DNA of 64,000 nt from Actinomadura sp. K4S16 (GCF_008327685.1 NZ_BDDE01000019.1:1-64000); one strand, 5' to 3'. Positions 36,769-45,186 are shown, numbered from the stretch's first letter. Notes: generated by a model from the letters alone, not told the origin. Numbers and translations are program-made.

Positions 36769-37916
36769 GGCGTCAGCTCCGGGACGTCCAGCCGGCGGCC
36801 TTCCCGCCACGCCCGGAGGCCGAGTTCGGCGAGCTGGACGCCGCGCGCCCCGGCGTAGAAGTCCCAGGGGAAGGGGCCGTCGTCGGCGACGTGCCGCAGG
36901 AACATCTCCCACTGGGCCTTGAAGCCGTTGTCGAACTCGGTGTTGTCGGGGATCTCCTGCCACTGGGAGCGGAAGTCCTCGGTGGCGGGCAGGTCGGGGT
37001 TCCACACCGGCTTGGGCGTCATCGAGCGGTGCTGGACGCGGCAGCGCCGCAGCCCCGCGACCGCCGAGCCCTCGGTGCCGTCGACCTGGAACTCCACCAG
37101 CTCGTCGCGGAACACCCGCGTCGCCCAGGAGGAGTTGATCTGCGCGACGATCCCGCCGTCCAGCTCGAAGATCCCGTAGGCGGCGTCGTCGGCGGTGGCC
37201 TCGTAGGGCTTGCCGTGCTCGTCCACCCGCTCGGGGATGTGGGTGGCCCCGAGCGCCTGCACCGAGCGCACCGGCGCGATCACCCCGTCCAGCACGTACC
37301 GCCAGTGGCAGAACATGTCCAGGATGATCCCGCCGCCGTCCTCGACGCGGTAGTTCCAGCTCGGCCGCTGCGCCTCCTGCCAGTCGCCCTCGAAGACCCA
37401 GTAGCCGAACTCGCCGCGGACCGACAGAATCCGCCCGAAGAACCCGCCGTCCACCAGCCGCTTGAGCTTGAGCAGCCCCGGCAGGAACAGCTTGTCCTGG
37501 ACGACGCCGTGCTTGACCCCAGCCTCGTCGGCGAGCCGGGCCAGCGCGACCGCGGTCTCCAGGTCCTCGGCGAGGGGCTTCTCGGTGTAGATGTGCTTGC
37601 CCGCCGCCACCGCCGCGCGGATCGCGTCGACCCGCGCGCTGGTGACCTGGGCGTCGAAGTAGACGTCGGTGTCCGGACGCGCCAGCGCCTCGGCCAGGTC
37701 GGTCGTCCACGCCGTCAACCCGTGCCGCTCCGCCAGCTCGCGCAGCTTCGCTTCGCTGCGTCCCACCAGCACGGGCTCGGGCCACAGCACGGTGCCCTCG
37801 GCCGTGCGCACCCCGCCCTGCTCCCTGATCGCGAGGATCGAGCGGAGGAGATGCTGGCGGTACCCCATCCGGCCGGTGACGCCGTTCATGACGATCCCGA
37901 TGGACCTGCGTGCCAT
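36765..37916 (-). CDS. Gfo/Idh/MocA-family oxidoreductase
   Basis: 383 residues from ATG 37916 (AGGAAGGAAC upstream). N-terminal Rossmann domain (IGIVMNGVTGRMGYRQH, an atypical loop in place of GxGxxG) with the family motif HIYTEKPLAED (Lys of EKP in the active site). The C-terminal domain has DGGGIILDMFCHWRYVLDG with the catalytic Asp/His pair. These enzymes oxidise or reduce sugars and cyclitols with NAD(P). It overlaps the DUF993 start by 4 bp and follows the ABC transporter genes after 112 bp, so it probably performs an early step on the imported compound. Confidence 0.9.
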   Translation of the reverse strand: MARRSIGIVMNGVTGRMGYRQHLLRSILAIREQGGVRTAEGTVLWPEPVLVGRSEAKLRELAERHGLTAWTTDLAEALARPDTDVYFDAQVTSARVDAIRAAVAAGKHIYTEKPLAEDLETAVALARLADEAGVKHGVVQDKLFLPGLLKLKRLVDGGFFGRILSVRGEFGYWVFEGDWQEAQRPSWNYRVEDGGGIILDMFCHWRYVLDGVIAPVRSVQALGATHIPERVDEHGKPYEATADDAAYGIFELDGGIVAQINSSWATRVFRDELVEFQVDGTEGSAVAGLRRCRVQHRSMTPKPVWNPDLPATEDFRSQWQEIPDNTEFDNGFKAQWEMFLRHVADDGPFPWDFYAGARGVQLAELGLRAWREGRRLDVPELTP

Positions 37917-38028
37917 CCCGTTCCTTCCTAGCCTGTCGTGTGTCGTGTGCTGTGCGCCTTGCTCGGCGCGCGCCCGGTCGGCCGGCCGCGGCTCCGCCCC
38001 GGTCGGCCGTCCGCCGCGCCCGGCCTGG

Positions 38029-38859
38029 TCAGTCGGCCGCGGCGCCCGCGCCGAGGAGGCCCCGGACGCGGTTGGTGACGCGGGCGAACTCCGGGCGGGC
38101 CATGGTGGCGGCGTAGTCGCGCTCCGGGGGCAGGTCGACATCGATGATCTCGGCGATCGAGCCGGGCCGGTCGGTCATCACCACGACGCGGTTGGCCAGG
38201 TAGGCCGCCTCCGCGATCGAGTGCGTGACCAGCAGGACGGTCGTGCCCGTCTCCCGCCAGATCCGGTTCATCTCGATGTTGAGCTGCTCGCGGGTGAGGG
38301 CGTCGAGGGCGCCGAACGGCTCGTCCATCAGCAGGACGCGCGGCTCGTGCAGCAGGGCGCGGCACAGCGCGACCCGCTGCTGCATTCCGCCGGACAGCTC
38401 GTGCGGCAGCGCGTCCTCGAAGCCCTTCAGGCCGGTCATCTCGATCAGCTCGGCGGTCCGCCTGCGCGCCTGCTCGGCCGGCATCTTGCGCATCTCCGCC
38501 TGGAGCAGGATGTTCTTGCGGGCGCTGCGCCACTCCAGCAGCGCGGCCCGCTGGAACACGTAGCCGATGTCGTGGCGCGGGCCCGCGACCTTCTCGCCGC
38601 GCAGCCGCACGTCCCCGGTCGAGGGCTTCAGCAGCCCCGCGACCAGCTTCAGCATCGTGGACTTGCCGCAGCCGGACGGGCCGACGATCGCGACGAACTC
38701 CCCCATGGGGACGTCCAGCGAGACCTCGCGCAGGGCGGTGACGTCGCGCTTGCGGCTGCGGAACCGGACGGCGACCTCGTCGAGGCTGACGGCCGTCTCC
38801 CGGTCCGCGCTCCGCTCCGCGCCCGGAGTGCCGGTGGATTGCTTGCTCATGATCCTCAT
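38029..38859 (-). CDS. ABC transporter ATPase (nitrate/taurine/thiamine-precursor type)
   Basis: 276 residues from ATG 38859 (a second ATG at 38850 is possible). Full ABC ATPase: Walker A GPSGCGKSTMLKL, Q-loop YVFQRAALLEW, signature LSGGMQQRVALCRA, Walker B VLLMDEPFGALD and the H-loop VTHSIAEAAYLA. Subfamily is SsuB/TauB/ThiZ-like. It powers the importer made with the permease at 40022 and the binding protein at 38871, from which it is separated by only 11 bp. Confidence 0.95.
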   Translation of the reverse strand: MRIMSKQSTGTPGAERSADRETAVSLDEVAVRFRSRKRDVTALREVSLDVPMGEFVAIVGPSGCGKSTMLKLVAGLLKPSTGDVRLRGEKVAGPRHDIGYVFQRAALLEWRSARKNILLQAEMRKMPAEQARRRTAELIEMTGLKGFEDALPHELSGGMQQRVALCRALLHEPRVLLMDEPFGALDALTREQLNIEMNRIWRETGTTVLLVTHSIAEAAYLANRVVVMTDRPGSIAEIIDVDLPPERDYAATMARPEFARVTNRVRGLLGAGAAAD

Positions 38860-38870
38860 CGCTCGTCCCG

Positions 38871-39893
38871 TCAGGTCTGCGGCGCGGCCGACGACTGCCA
38901 GTACTCCGAGGGCGCCTGCGCCTTCCCGATGACCCCGGCCTGCTGGAAGGTGCTGATCGTCTGCTTCCAGTCGTCCTCGGTGTTCACGCCGGGCGCCTTG
39001 CCCTGCGTCGCGGGGGTGTGCAGCAGCGTCAGCGTGGTCTTGAACTGCTCGGTGAGGACCTTCTCCGGCGGGAGCTGCTCGGACGCGCCCGCCATGCTCG
39101 CGATGGCGCCCGCCTGGTCGGCCTCCGCGGCCGTCCACGACTCGCTCGTGGCCGCGACCATCTCCTTGACGAGTTCGGCGTCGCTCTTCAGCTTCCGCTC
39201 GCCGGCCAGCAGGCCGTTGGAGTAGAAGTTCAGCCCGAAGTCGGAGTACCGCAGGATCGAGACCTCCTTGCCGGACTTGGCGGCCATCGTCGGGCCCTGG
39301 TCGTTGGCGAAGCCCATCAGCCCGGCGGTCTTCCCGGACAGCACCGCGGCCATCTTCCCGGCCGGGTCGGTGTTCTGGACGGGGACGTCGCTCGCGCTCA
39401 TCCCGTTCTTCTGCAGGAACACCGGGAAGGTGCGCGCCAGCGCGTCCCCGGCCGTCCCGGCGATCTTCTTGCCCTTCAGGTCGGCGGGCTTCTTGATCCC
39501 GGCCGAGGTGAACGACTGCACGGACGCGGGCGTCGTCTGCAGGAAGACGCCGATGCTCTTGACCGGCATCCCCTTGTCGACGGCGGCGAGCAGCGCGGGC
39601 GTGTCGGCCCAGCCGAAGTCGGTCTGCCCGGCGCCGGTGGCCTGGACGGTCTTCTGCGAGCCCTGGCCCGCCTTGATCTCCAGGTCGATGCCGTGCTTTT
39701 CGAAGATGCCCTTCTTCTTGCCGTAGTAGAACGGCGCGTGCTCGCCGTAGGGGTACCAGTTCAGGGTCAGCGTGACCTTGGTCAGCTTCTTGCCCGAGGC
39801 GCTGGTGGTCTCTCCGGAGTCACCGCCGCAGGCGGTGGCGGCGAGCGCCACGGCCGGAGCCAGGACGGCGATGGCGAGGTTGCGGAGTTTCAT
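38871..39893 (-). CDS. ABC transporter substrate-binding lipoprotein (NMT1/ThiY-like)
   Basis: 340 residues with lipoprotein signal (lipobox LAATAC, Cys about 22). The mature domain belongs to the NMT1/ThiY/SsuA-like group: VTLTLNWYPYGEHAPFYYGK, HGIDLEIKAGQGS, TDFGWADTPALLAAVDKG and ILRYSDFGLNFYSNGLLA. Relatives bind pyrimidine precursors, taurine, sulfonates or aromatic acids. The true ligand is unknown and could be the growth substrate of this LacI-controlled island. The context gives no thiamine genes and no visible riboswitch, which argues against a thiamine role. Confidence 0.92.
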   Translation of the reverse strand: MKLRNLAIAVLAPAVALAATACGGDSGETTSASGKKLTKVTLTLNWYPYGEHAPFYYGKKKGIFEKHGIDLEIKAGQGSQKTVQATGAGQTDFGWADTPALLAAVDKGMPVKSIGVFLQTTPASVQSFTSAGIKKPADLKGKKIAGTAGDALARTFPVFLQKNGMSASDVPVQNTDPAGKMAAVLSGKTAGLMGFANDQGPTMAAKSGKEVSILRYSDFGLNFYSNGLLAGERKLKSDAELVKEMVAATSESWTAAEADQAGAIASMAGASEQLPPEKVLTEQFKTTLTLLHTPATQGKAPGVNTEDDWKQTISTFQQAGVIGKAQAPSEYWQSSAAPQT

Positions 39894-40021
39894 AGGACGG
39901 CCCTCCGTAGGGGGGTGGGTTGTCTCGGCCGTTGGTGTCGGGACGTCCCGTCCGGTGGTTCCGGGCGGGCGGTTTCGGGTGGCGGGGGGCCCGTGGGGCG
40001 CCGTCAGGGACGGCGGCGCCG

Positions 40022-40891
40022 TCAGTACGTGGTGGTGACGGCCTCGCCGCGGCGGCTGGCGTGCCACGGCAGCAGCAGCTTCTCCGCGACCTCGACGACG
40101 ACGAACAGCACGACGCCGATGGCCGACATGACCAGCAGCCCGGCGAACAGCATCGGGGTGTCGAGGTTGCCGTTGGCCTGCAGGATCACGTAGCCGAGGC
40201 CCTCGTTCGCGCCGACGAACTCGCCGACGACGGCGCCGGTGACGGCGAGGGTGACCGCGACCTTCAGGCCGGAGAACAGGTGCGGGAGCGAGGCCGGCAG
40301 CCGGATCTTGGTGAAGGTGGCCATCGGGCTCGCGCCCATCGTGGCCGACAGTTGCAGCATCTCCGGGTCCACCGCCTTGAGCCCGGCGACCATCGAGATC
40401 ACCACCGGGAAGAAGGCGATCAGCACCGCCACGACGATCTTGGGACCGATGCCGAAGCCGAGCCAGACCACGAACAGCGGGGCGATCGCGATCTTCGGGA
40501 TGACCTGCGCGAACAGCAGGATCGGGTAGAGGGTGCGCTCGACCGTCGCCGAGTACACCATGACCACCGCGGACGCGACGCCGATCAGCACCGCGAGCGC
40601 GAAGCCGATCAGGGTCTCGTACGTGGTGACCCACGTGTGCTGCCAGATATAGCCCCACTTGTCGCTCATTAGCCGCAGCGTCGCGCCGGGCGACGGGACG
40701 AGGTAGGCCTCGACCAGCTTGAAGGCGCTGACCGCCCACCATGCGGCGAAGCAGGCCACCAGCAGGGCGACCGGCCGCCACGACCGTTCCAGGCCGTCGC
40801 GGATCCGTTCGCCGGCGCCGGGCCTGGCGCGTTCCACGACGCCCGCCGCGTCCGCCGAGGGCGGCGCGGCCGTCGTACCCTGACTCACCAT
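40022..40891 (-). CDS. ABC transporter permease (TauC/SsuC/ThiX-like)
   Basis: 289 residues with about six membrane helices and the BPD_transp_1 coupling motif in ATMGASPMATFTKIRLPASL (EAA-type loop). An early segment AYLVPSPGATLRLM is typical of the SsuC/RibX branch. It is the first gene of the minus-strand operon, running through binding protein, ATPase, oxidoreductase, DUF993, isomerase and permease. The operator next to its start (40917-40945) is shared with the divergent lacI gene. Confidence 0.95.
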   Translation of the reverse strand: MVSQGTTAAPPSADAAGVVERARPGAGERIRDGLERSWRPVALLVACFAAWWAVSAFKLVEAYLVPSPGATLRLMSDKWGYIWQHTWVTTYETLIGFALAVLIGVASAVVMVYSATVERTLYPILLFAQVIPKIAIAPLFVVWLGFGIGPKIVVAVLIAFFPVVISMVAGLKAVDPEMLQLSATMGASPMATFTKIRLPASLPHLFSGLKVAVTLAVTGAVVGEFVGANEGLGYVILQANGNLDTPMLFAGLLVMSAIGVVLFVVVEVAEKLLLPWHASRRGEAVTTTY

Positions 40892-40916
40892 GGGGTTCCT
40901 CCGGACGGGGTGGTTC

Positions 40917-40945
40917 GGAAAGCGCGTTCAGAAAGCGCTTTCTGA
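40917..40945. promoter_or_regulatory. LacI-family operator pair in the divergent promoter region
   Basis: TCAGAAAGCGCTTTCTGA at 40928-40945 is a perfect 18-bp palindrome with the central CG expected for LacI-type repressors. An adjacent degenerate copy GGAAAGCGCGTTC lies at 40917-40929. It sits between the divergent ABC permease and lacI genes. Confidence 0.9.
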
Positions 40946-41034
40946 TGTACCGTAAGAAGCGGCGCGCGCCGCGGTCAAGAGGGTCTTCGCCAGGAACCCG
41001 CCGCGAGGGCCCCGCGCCGGCCGAGGGAGCGGTG

Positions 41035-42093
41035 ATGACGGAGGCGGCCGAGGAGGAGCGCACCGGCGACCGGGCGTACGTGACCCTGCAGGACGTCGCG
41101 CGGGAGGCCGGCGTCTCGCTCGCCACCGCGTCCCGCGTCCTGAACGGGACCGCGCAGGTGCGTGCCGACCTGCGGGAACGCGTGCTCGCCGCGGCGGCCG
41201 AGCTGAGCTACACCCCGAACGCGCACGCGCAGGCCCTGGCCAGTTCCTCCAGCAAGTCCGTCGGGGTGATCTGCCACGACGTCAGCGACCCGTACTTCGC
41301 CGCCGTGGCCCGGGGCGTCATGCGCACGGCGGCCGAGCACGGAATGCTGGTGATGCTCGCCAGCACGTTCCGCGACCCGGCCCGCGAGATCGAGTACGTG
41401 GCGATGCTGCGCGCCCAGCGGGCCCGCGCGATCCTGCTCATCGGCTCCGGCTTCGAGGACCGCGACTGGGAGCGCGCGATGGCCGCCGAGCTCGACCCCT
41501 ACCAGCGCACCGGCGGCCGCGTCGCCGTCCTCAGCCGGCACCGCAGCCTCAAGGTCGACGCCGTCCTGCCGCAGAACCGGGAGGGCGCCGCCGCCCTGGC
41601 CCGCGCCCTGCTCGACCTCGGCCACCGCCGCTTCGGCGTGCTGACCGGCCCGCGCGCCCTGACGACCGTCCACGACCGGCTCGGCGGGTTCACCGACGCG
41701 CTCGCCGACGCGGGCGTGCGCCTCGCGCCCGAGCACATCGTCGAGGCTCCCTTCACCCGCGACGGCGGCTACCGGGCGGCGACCGAGCTGCTGCGCCGCG
41801 AGAACCGTCCGACCTGCGTCTTCGCCGTCACGGACGTCATGGCGATCGGCGCGCTCGCCGCGCTGCGCGACAACGGCGTGTTAGTGCCGGGGGAGATGTC
41901 GCTCGCCGGTTTCGACGACATCTCGATGGTCCGCGACGTGACCCCGGCGCTCACCACCGTCGCGCTGCCGCTGGACGCGATGGGGGAGCGCGTCATGGGC
42001 CTGGCCCTGCGCGAGCCCGCCGCGCGCCGCAGCCGCATCGAACGGGTCGCGGGCGAGGTGGTGCTGCGCGCCAGCACGGCCCCGCCCGCCTGA
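41035..42093 (+). CDS. LacI-family transcriptional regulator
   Basis: 352 residues from ATG 41035 (GAGGGAG upstream). N-terminal LacI helix-turn-helix VTLQDVAREAGVSLATASRV with hinge helix (NAHAQALASSSSK), then a periplasmic-binding-protein-like sensor domain (VGVICHDVSDPYFAAVARGV to GFDDISMVRDVTPALTTV). It probably represses its own gene, the divergent importer/catabolic operon and the GSDH-type unit through the palindromes at 40928-40945 and 33466-33491. Codon 283 is TTA (41881-41883), a rare codon read by the bldA tRNA, so the regulator may only be made late in growth. The inducer is unknown. Confidence 0.95.
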   Translation: MTEAAEEERTGDRAYVTLQDVAREAGVSLATASRVLNGTAQVRADLRERVLAAAAELSYTPNAHAQALASSSSKSVGVICHDVSDPYFAAVARGVMRTAAEHGMLVMLASTFRDPAREIEYVAMLRAQRARAILLIGSGFEDRDWERAMAAELDPYQRTGGRVAVLSRHRSLKVDAVLPQNREGAAALARALLDLGHRRFGVLTGPRALTTVHDRLGGFTDALADAGVRLAPEHIVEAPFTRDGGYRAATELLRRENRPTCVFAVTDVMAIGALAALRDNGVLVPGEMSLAGFDDISMVRDVTPALTTVALPLDAMGERVMGLALREPAARRSRIERVAGEVVLRASTAPPA

Positions 42094-42139
42094 CCCGCGG
42101 CGCCTGCCTGCCTGGCGGTGCCCGCCTGACCCGCGGCGC
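42084..42139 (+). repeat. 20-bp direct repeat at the lacI 3' end
   Basis: GCCCGCCTGACCCGCGGCGC occurs at 42084-42103 and again at 42120-42139. The first copy includes the lacI stop codon; the second repeats the gene's last codons and stop beyond it, a small local duplication. Confidence 0.75.
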
Positions 42140-42179
42140 GCCCGCCGTCCCACCGTCCGGGGCGCCGCGGGCGCGCCGC
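42133..42179 (+). terminator. hairpin after lacI
   Basis: GCGGCGCGCCC (42133-42143) pairs perfectly with GGGCGCGCCGC (42169-42179) over a 25-nt loop, just before the next gene. Probable terminator or attenuator for the downstream enolase-superfamily gene. Confidence 0.6.
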
Positions 42180-42198
42180 CCCGCATCCGGAGGCGTGA

Positions 42199-43323
42199 AT
42201 GAAGATCGAACGGATCGAGACGTTCTGCGTGGCCCTGCCCACCCGGCGCTCGTTCGGCGTGTCGGGCGGCGCGGTCGCCGTCGCCGGACGGCCCAGCCTG
42301 CGCGTCCTGGTGAAGGTCAGCGCGGAGGGCGCGCACGGCTGGGGCGAGGCGACCCCCATCCCGGCCTGGACGTACGAGACCGCCGAGTCCATCGTCACCA
42401 CCGTCGACCGGTACCTCGCGCCGGCGATCACCGGCCGTCCCGCCTGGGACCTCGACGGCGTGACGACCGCCTTCGACCGCGCGGTCAACCGGGGCTTCAG
42501 CATCGGCGCGCCGCTGGCCAAGTCGGCCGTGGACGTCGCCCTCCACGACCTCCTCGGCCGCGCCGCCGGCGTCCCGCTGGGGGTCATGTGGGGGCAGCGC
42601 CGCCGCGAGACGATCGACCTCGGCTGGATCGTGTCGGGCCGGTCTCCCGAGGAGGTGGCCGACAGCGTCGCCGAGGGCCGCGACCTGGGCTACCGCGCCT
42701 TCAAGGTCAAGGTGGGCCTGGGGCCCGAGGACGCGGAGGTGGTGGAGGCCGTCCGCCTCCACGCGGGCGACGACGCGGCCCTCTGGGTGGACGCGAACCA
42801 GGGCTATACCGTCCGCTCGGCCCTCGCGATGGCCCGCCGCCTGGAGGACCTCGGCGTGACCGCGTTCGAGCAGCCCCTCCCGGCCAACGACATCGCGGGC
42901 CTGCGCCGCCTCCGCGACGCCTGCCCGATCCCCGTCGCCCTCGACGAGAGCCTCCGGCACCCGTCCGACCTGGCGACGTTCGTCCGCCTCGACGCGGTCG
43001 ACGTCGCCATCGCGAAGGTCCAGCGCACCGGCGGCCTGACCCTTTCGCGCCGCCTGTGCTCCCTCGCCGAGGACTGCGGCGTCGCGCTGATGGGCTCCGG
43101 ACTCACCGACTCCGACCTCGGCCTCGCCGCGTCCCTGCACCTCTTCTCGGCCTACGGCGTCGACACCCCGGTCGACCTCAACGGCCGCCAGTTCATCGAG
43201 TCGCCGTACGCGGGCCCGACGGTCGAGGTCTCCGACGGCACGGCCCGCGTCCCGGACGCCCCCGGCCTCGGCGTCGAGGTGGACGAACGCGTCGTCCGCG
43301 AGCTGGCGGTGAACGTCCTCTAG
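42199..43323 (+). CDS. enolase-superfamily enzyme, muconate cycloisomerase/dipeptide epimerase-like
   Basis: 374 residues with the MLE-type catalytic set: KxK pair FKVKVG (Lys169, Lys171), metal ligands Asp198 (VDANQGY), Glu224 (FEQPL) and Asp249 (ALDES), and a second-side Lys273 (IAKVQRTGG). The 20s loop (TRRSFGVSGG) is also MLE-like. Both acid/base Lys are present, so an epimerase, cycloisomerase or racemase reaction is possible, giving an enolate intermediate. GGAGG precedes the ATG. It lies downstream of lacI on the same strand and may add an isomerisation step to the island's pathway. Confidence 0.9.
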   Translation: MKIERIETFCVALPTRRSFGVSGGAVAVAGRPSLRVLVKVSAEGAHGWGEATPIPAWTYETAESIVTTVDRYLAPAITGRPAWDLDGVTTAFDRAVNRGFSIGAPLAKSAVDVALHDLLGRAAGVPLGVMWGQRRRETIDLGWIVSGRSPEEVADSVAEGRDLGYRAFKVKVGLGPEDAEVVEAVRLHAGDDAALWVDANQGYTVRSALAMARRLEDLGVTAFEQPLPANDIAGLRRLRDACPIPVALDESLRHPSDLATFVRLDAVDVAIAKVQRTGGLTLSRRLCSLAEDCGVALMGSGLTDSDLGLAASLHLFSAYGVDTPVDLNGRQFIESPYAGPTVEVSDGTARVPDAPGLGVEVDERVVRELAVNVL

Positions 43324-43345
43324 CCGCCCCGCCTGCGACGCTCTT

Positions 43346-43840
43346 TCACACCACTTGGAAGACCTTGTAGGCGATCCCGTCCTGGACGAGGTAGCCCGAG
43401 CCCACGCAGACGATGTCGTTCAGCCACGCGTACTGCTCGGCTCCCGTCTCGAAGAGCGGATTGGTGCGGAAGTAGTACTGCGACGGGTCGACCCGGTGCC
43501 TGGTGTCGGGGTCGGCCATCTCGGCGCGCAGGTCCGGCGGGGTGGCGTAGCGGCCGCCGTAGGTCATGTGGACCAGGGCGCCGTCGTCGGTGCGGAGGGT
43601 CAGCCGGACGTCCAGGAGCATGGTCCCGTCGGACCGGAACAGCGCCCAGTCACCGCCGCCCGGCAGGACCTCGCCGCGCAGCATCGGTCCCTCGAACGCC
43701 CCGCCCGCCGCTCCGAACAGGACGCGCCGCCCGGCCGGCCCCCGGCCGAAGTCCAGGAGGGGGTCCAGATCGACCACGATGTCGAAGAGGAATTCGGCGC
43801 GGATCTCGCCCACGTCCTTCACGCGCGGGTCCGTCAGCAT
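43346..43840 (-). CDS. DUF3237 family protein
   Basis: 164 residues. DUF3237 beta-barrel features: FLFDIVVDLDPLLDFG at the N-terminus, VLPGGGDWALFRSDGTMLLDVR in two parts, DDGALVHMTYGGRY and YYFRTNPLFETG. No catalytic role is established for the family; members often sit in aromatic or polyketide-type degradation clusters. It lies 29 bp downstream of the SnoaL-like gene on the same strand and is probably co-transcribed with it. Confidence 0.88.
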   Translation of the reverse strand: MLTDPRVKDVGEIRAEFLFDIVVDLDPLLDFGRGPAGRRVLFGAAGGAFEGPMLRGEVLPGGGDWALFRSDGTMLLDVRLTLRTDDGALVHMTYGGRYATPPDLRAEMADPDTRHRVDPSQYYFRTNPLFETGAEQYAWLNDIVCVGSGYLVQDGIAYKVFQVV

Positions 43841-43869
43841 GGCTCATCGCCTTTCGTCGTCGGAGGGCT

Positions 43870-44337
43870 TCAGGCGGAGCCCCGAACGGCATCGCGTGAT
43901 CCGAACAGCACCGCGCGGACGGCGTCGGTCGAGACGCCCGACTGGGCGCACAGCTCCGACAGGTCGAAGAAGAAGTGCTCGGCGGCGATCAGGTCGTCCC
44001 GGAACCCGAACCGGATGTACACCGGGAGTTCCGCGCGCCTGCCGTTGGGCACGACGCCGAACCGGTCGCCGGTCATGGTCATGCGGACGGTGCCCCAGCA
44101 GACCAGCGCGTCGCGGCTCGCGGCGTGGCCCTCCAGGACGACGTCGTAGTCGGGGAACGAGGCGAAGAACCAGTGCAGCGCCTTCTCGTTCGCCGCCGTG
44201 CCGCGGACCGCCGTCCCGAAGGCCGGGCTCTCCAGCAGCATCTCCGGGTGCAGCAGCTTCATCGCCGCGGGGACGTCCTGGCGGCTCTTGGCGGCGGCGA
44301 GTGCCTGCGCCAGCTCGAACATGCGGTCGCTGTCCAC
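43870..44337 (-). CDS. SnoaL-like ester cyclase / NTF2-fold protein
   Basis: 155 residues from GTG 44337 (GGAGGG six to seven bases upstream); the longer reading lacks a ribosome site. The alpha+beta NTF2 fold is suggested by FELAQALAAAKSRQDVPAAM, LLHPEMLLESP, ALHWFFASFPDYDVVLEGH and GRRAELPVYIRFGF with FFFDLSELC. The His/Asp pattern HPEM and FPDYD matches SnoaL-type proteins. Divergent from the TetR gene at 44466 with a clear dyad between, so it is probably TetR-regulated. Confidence 0.85.
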   Translation of the reverse strand: MDSDRMFELAQALAAAKSRQDVPAAMKLLHPEMLLESPAFGTAVRGTAANEKALHWFFASFPDYDVVLEGHAASRDALVCWGTVRMTMTGDRFGVVPNGRRAELPVYIRFGFRDDLIAAEHFFFDLSELCAQSGVSTDAVRAVLFGSRDAVRGSA

Positions 44338-44418
44338 GATCGGCCCTCCGTCGATGGCGATACCGGGGTGCCGGGGGCGGGCCGGTGCCGGACGCCGCCC
44401 CCAGGAGCGGAACAAACA

Positions 44419-44438
44419 ATACGGTCGATCGTACGTAT
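44419..44438. promoter_or_regulatory. candidate TetR operator
   Basis: ATACGGTCGATCGTACGTAT, a near-palindrome with outer ATACG/CGTAT arms and central CGATCG, in the divergent SnoaL/TetR promoter region. Confidence 0.7.
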
Positions 44439-44465
44439 AGGCAATGCTGTGGGAGGATGGCCGGG

Positions 44466-45092
44466 ATGAGCGAGAACGTCCCGTCCCCGGAGCCGGGCGT
44501 GACCGATGGGCGGCTCCTGCGCGGCGCCCGGGCGCGGCGGACCGTCACCCGGCACGCCGTGGACGTCGCGTCAATGGAGGGACTCGACGGGCTGAGCTTC
44601 GGGCGGCTGGCCACCGACCTCCAGGTGAGCAAGAGCGGCATCCAGACGCTGTTCGGCACCAAGCAGAACCTGCATCTGGCCACCGTCGAGGCGGCGCGCG
44701 AACTGTTCGTCGACGCGGTCGTGCGCCCCGCGCAGACCGCGCCCGCCGGCGTCGCCCGGGTGCGGGCCCTGACCGGGCACTGGATCGAATACGCGGAGAA
44801 GCCCCTGTTCACCGGCGGCTGCTTCTGGGCGGCCAACCTCCCCGACTTCGACAGCCGCCCCGGCCCCGTCCGGGACGCGCTGGCACACCAGCGCCGGCAG
44901 TGGCTGGCGCTGCTCGAACGGGAGATGCGCGACGCGATGGAGGCGGGCGAGATCGGCCCCCTCGATCCCGATCTGGCCGCCTTCCAGGTGGACGCGGTCC
45001 TCAACGCGGCCAACACCGCCCTGCGCCTGGGCGATCAAGGCGCGACCGGCAAGGCCCGCCGGACGATCGAAGGCCTCCTCACCCCGGCCTGA
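44466..45092 (+). CDS. TetR-family regulator
   Basis: 208 residues from ATG 44466 (GGAGGA eight bases upstream). N-terminal TetR helix-turn-helix: AVDVASMEGLDGLSFGRLA, then LQVSKSGIQTLFGTKQNLHL. The C-terminal ligand domain resembles the TetR_C_6/16 type with FTGGCFWAANLPDFDSRPG. It should bind the dyad at 44419-44438 and control itself and the divergent SnoaL-like and DUF3237 genes. Confidence 0.92.
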   Translation: MSENVPSPEPGVTDGRLLRGARARRTVTRHAVDVASMEGLDGLSFGRLATDLQVSKSGIQTLFGTKQNLHLATVEAARELFVDAVVRPAQTAPAGVARVRALTGHWIEYAEKPLFTGGCFWAANLPDFDSRPGPVRDALAHQRRQWLALLEREMRDAMEAGEIGPLDPDLAAFQVDAVLNAANTALRLGDQGATGKARRTIEGLLTPA

Positions 45093-45137
45093 CCACGCCG
45101 CCCGAAACTCCGCAGGCCACTTGGCCCGGACGCGAAA

Positions 45138-45163
45138 GACCCGCCCGGGGAACCGGGCGGGTC
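45138..45163. terminator. bidirectional hairpin terminator
   Basis: GACCCGCCCGG (45138-45148) and CCGGGCGGGTC (45153-45163) form a perfect 11-bp stem with a GGAA tetraloop, between tetR and the convergent small-peptide gene. Confidence 0.9.
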
Positions 45164-45186
45164 CTCATCTATCGGCCGGAGGGCCG

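Noticed and set aside
38871..40891. Thiamine-precursor importer under a TPP riboswitch
   Set aside because: I see no THI-box-like sequence and no thiamine genes; the promoter carries a LacI operator instead.
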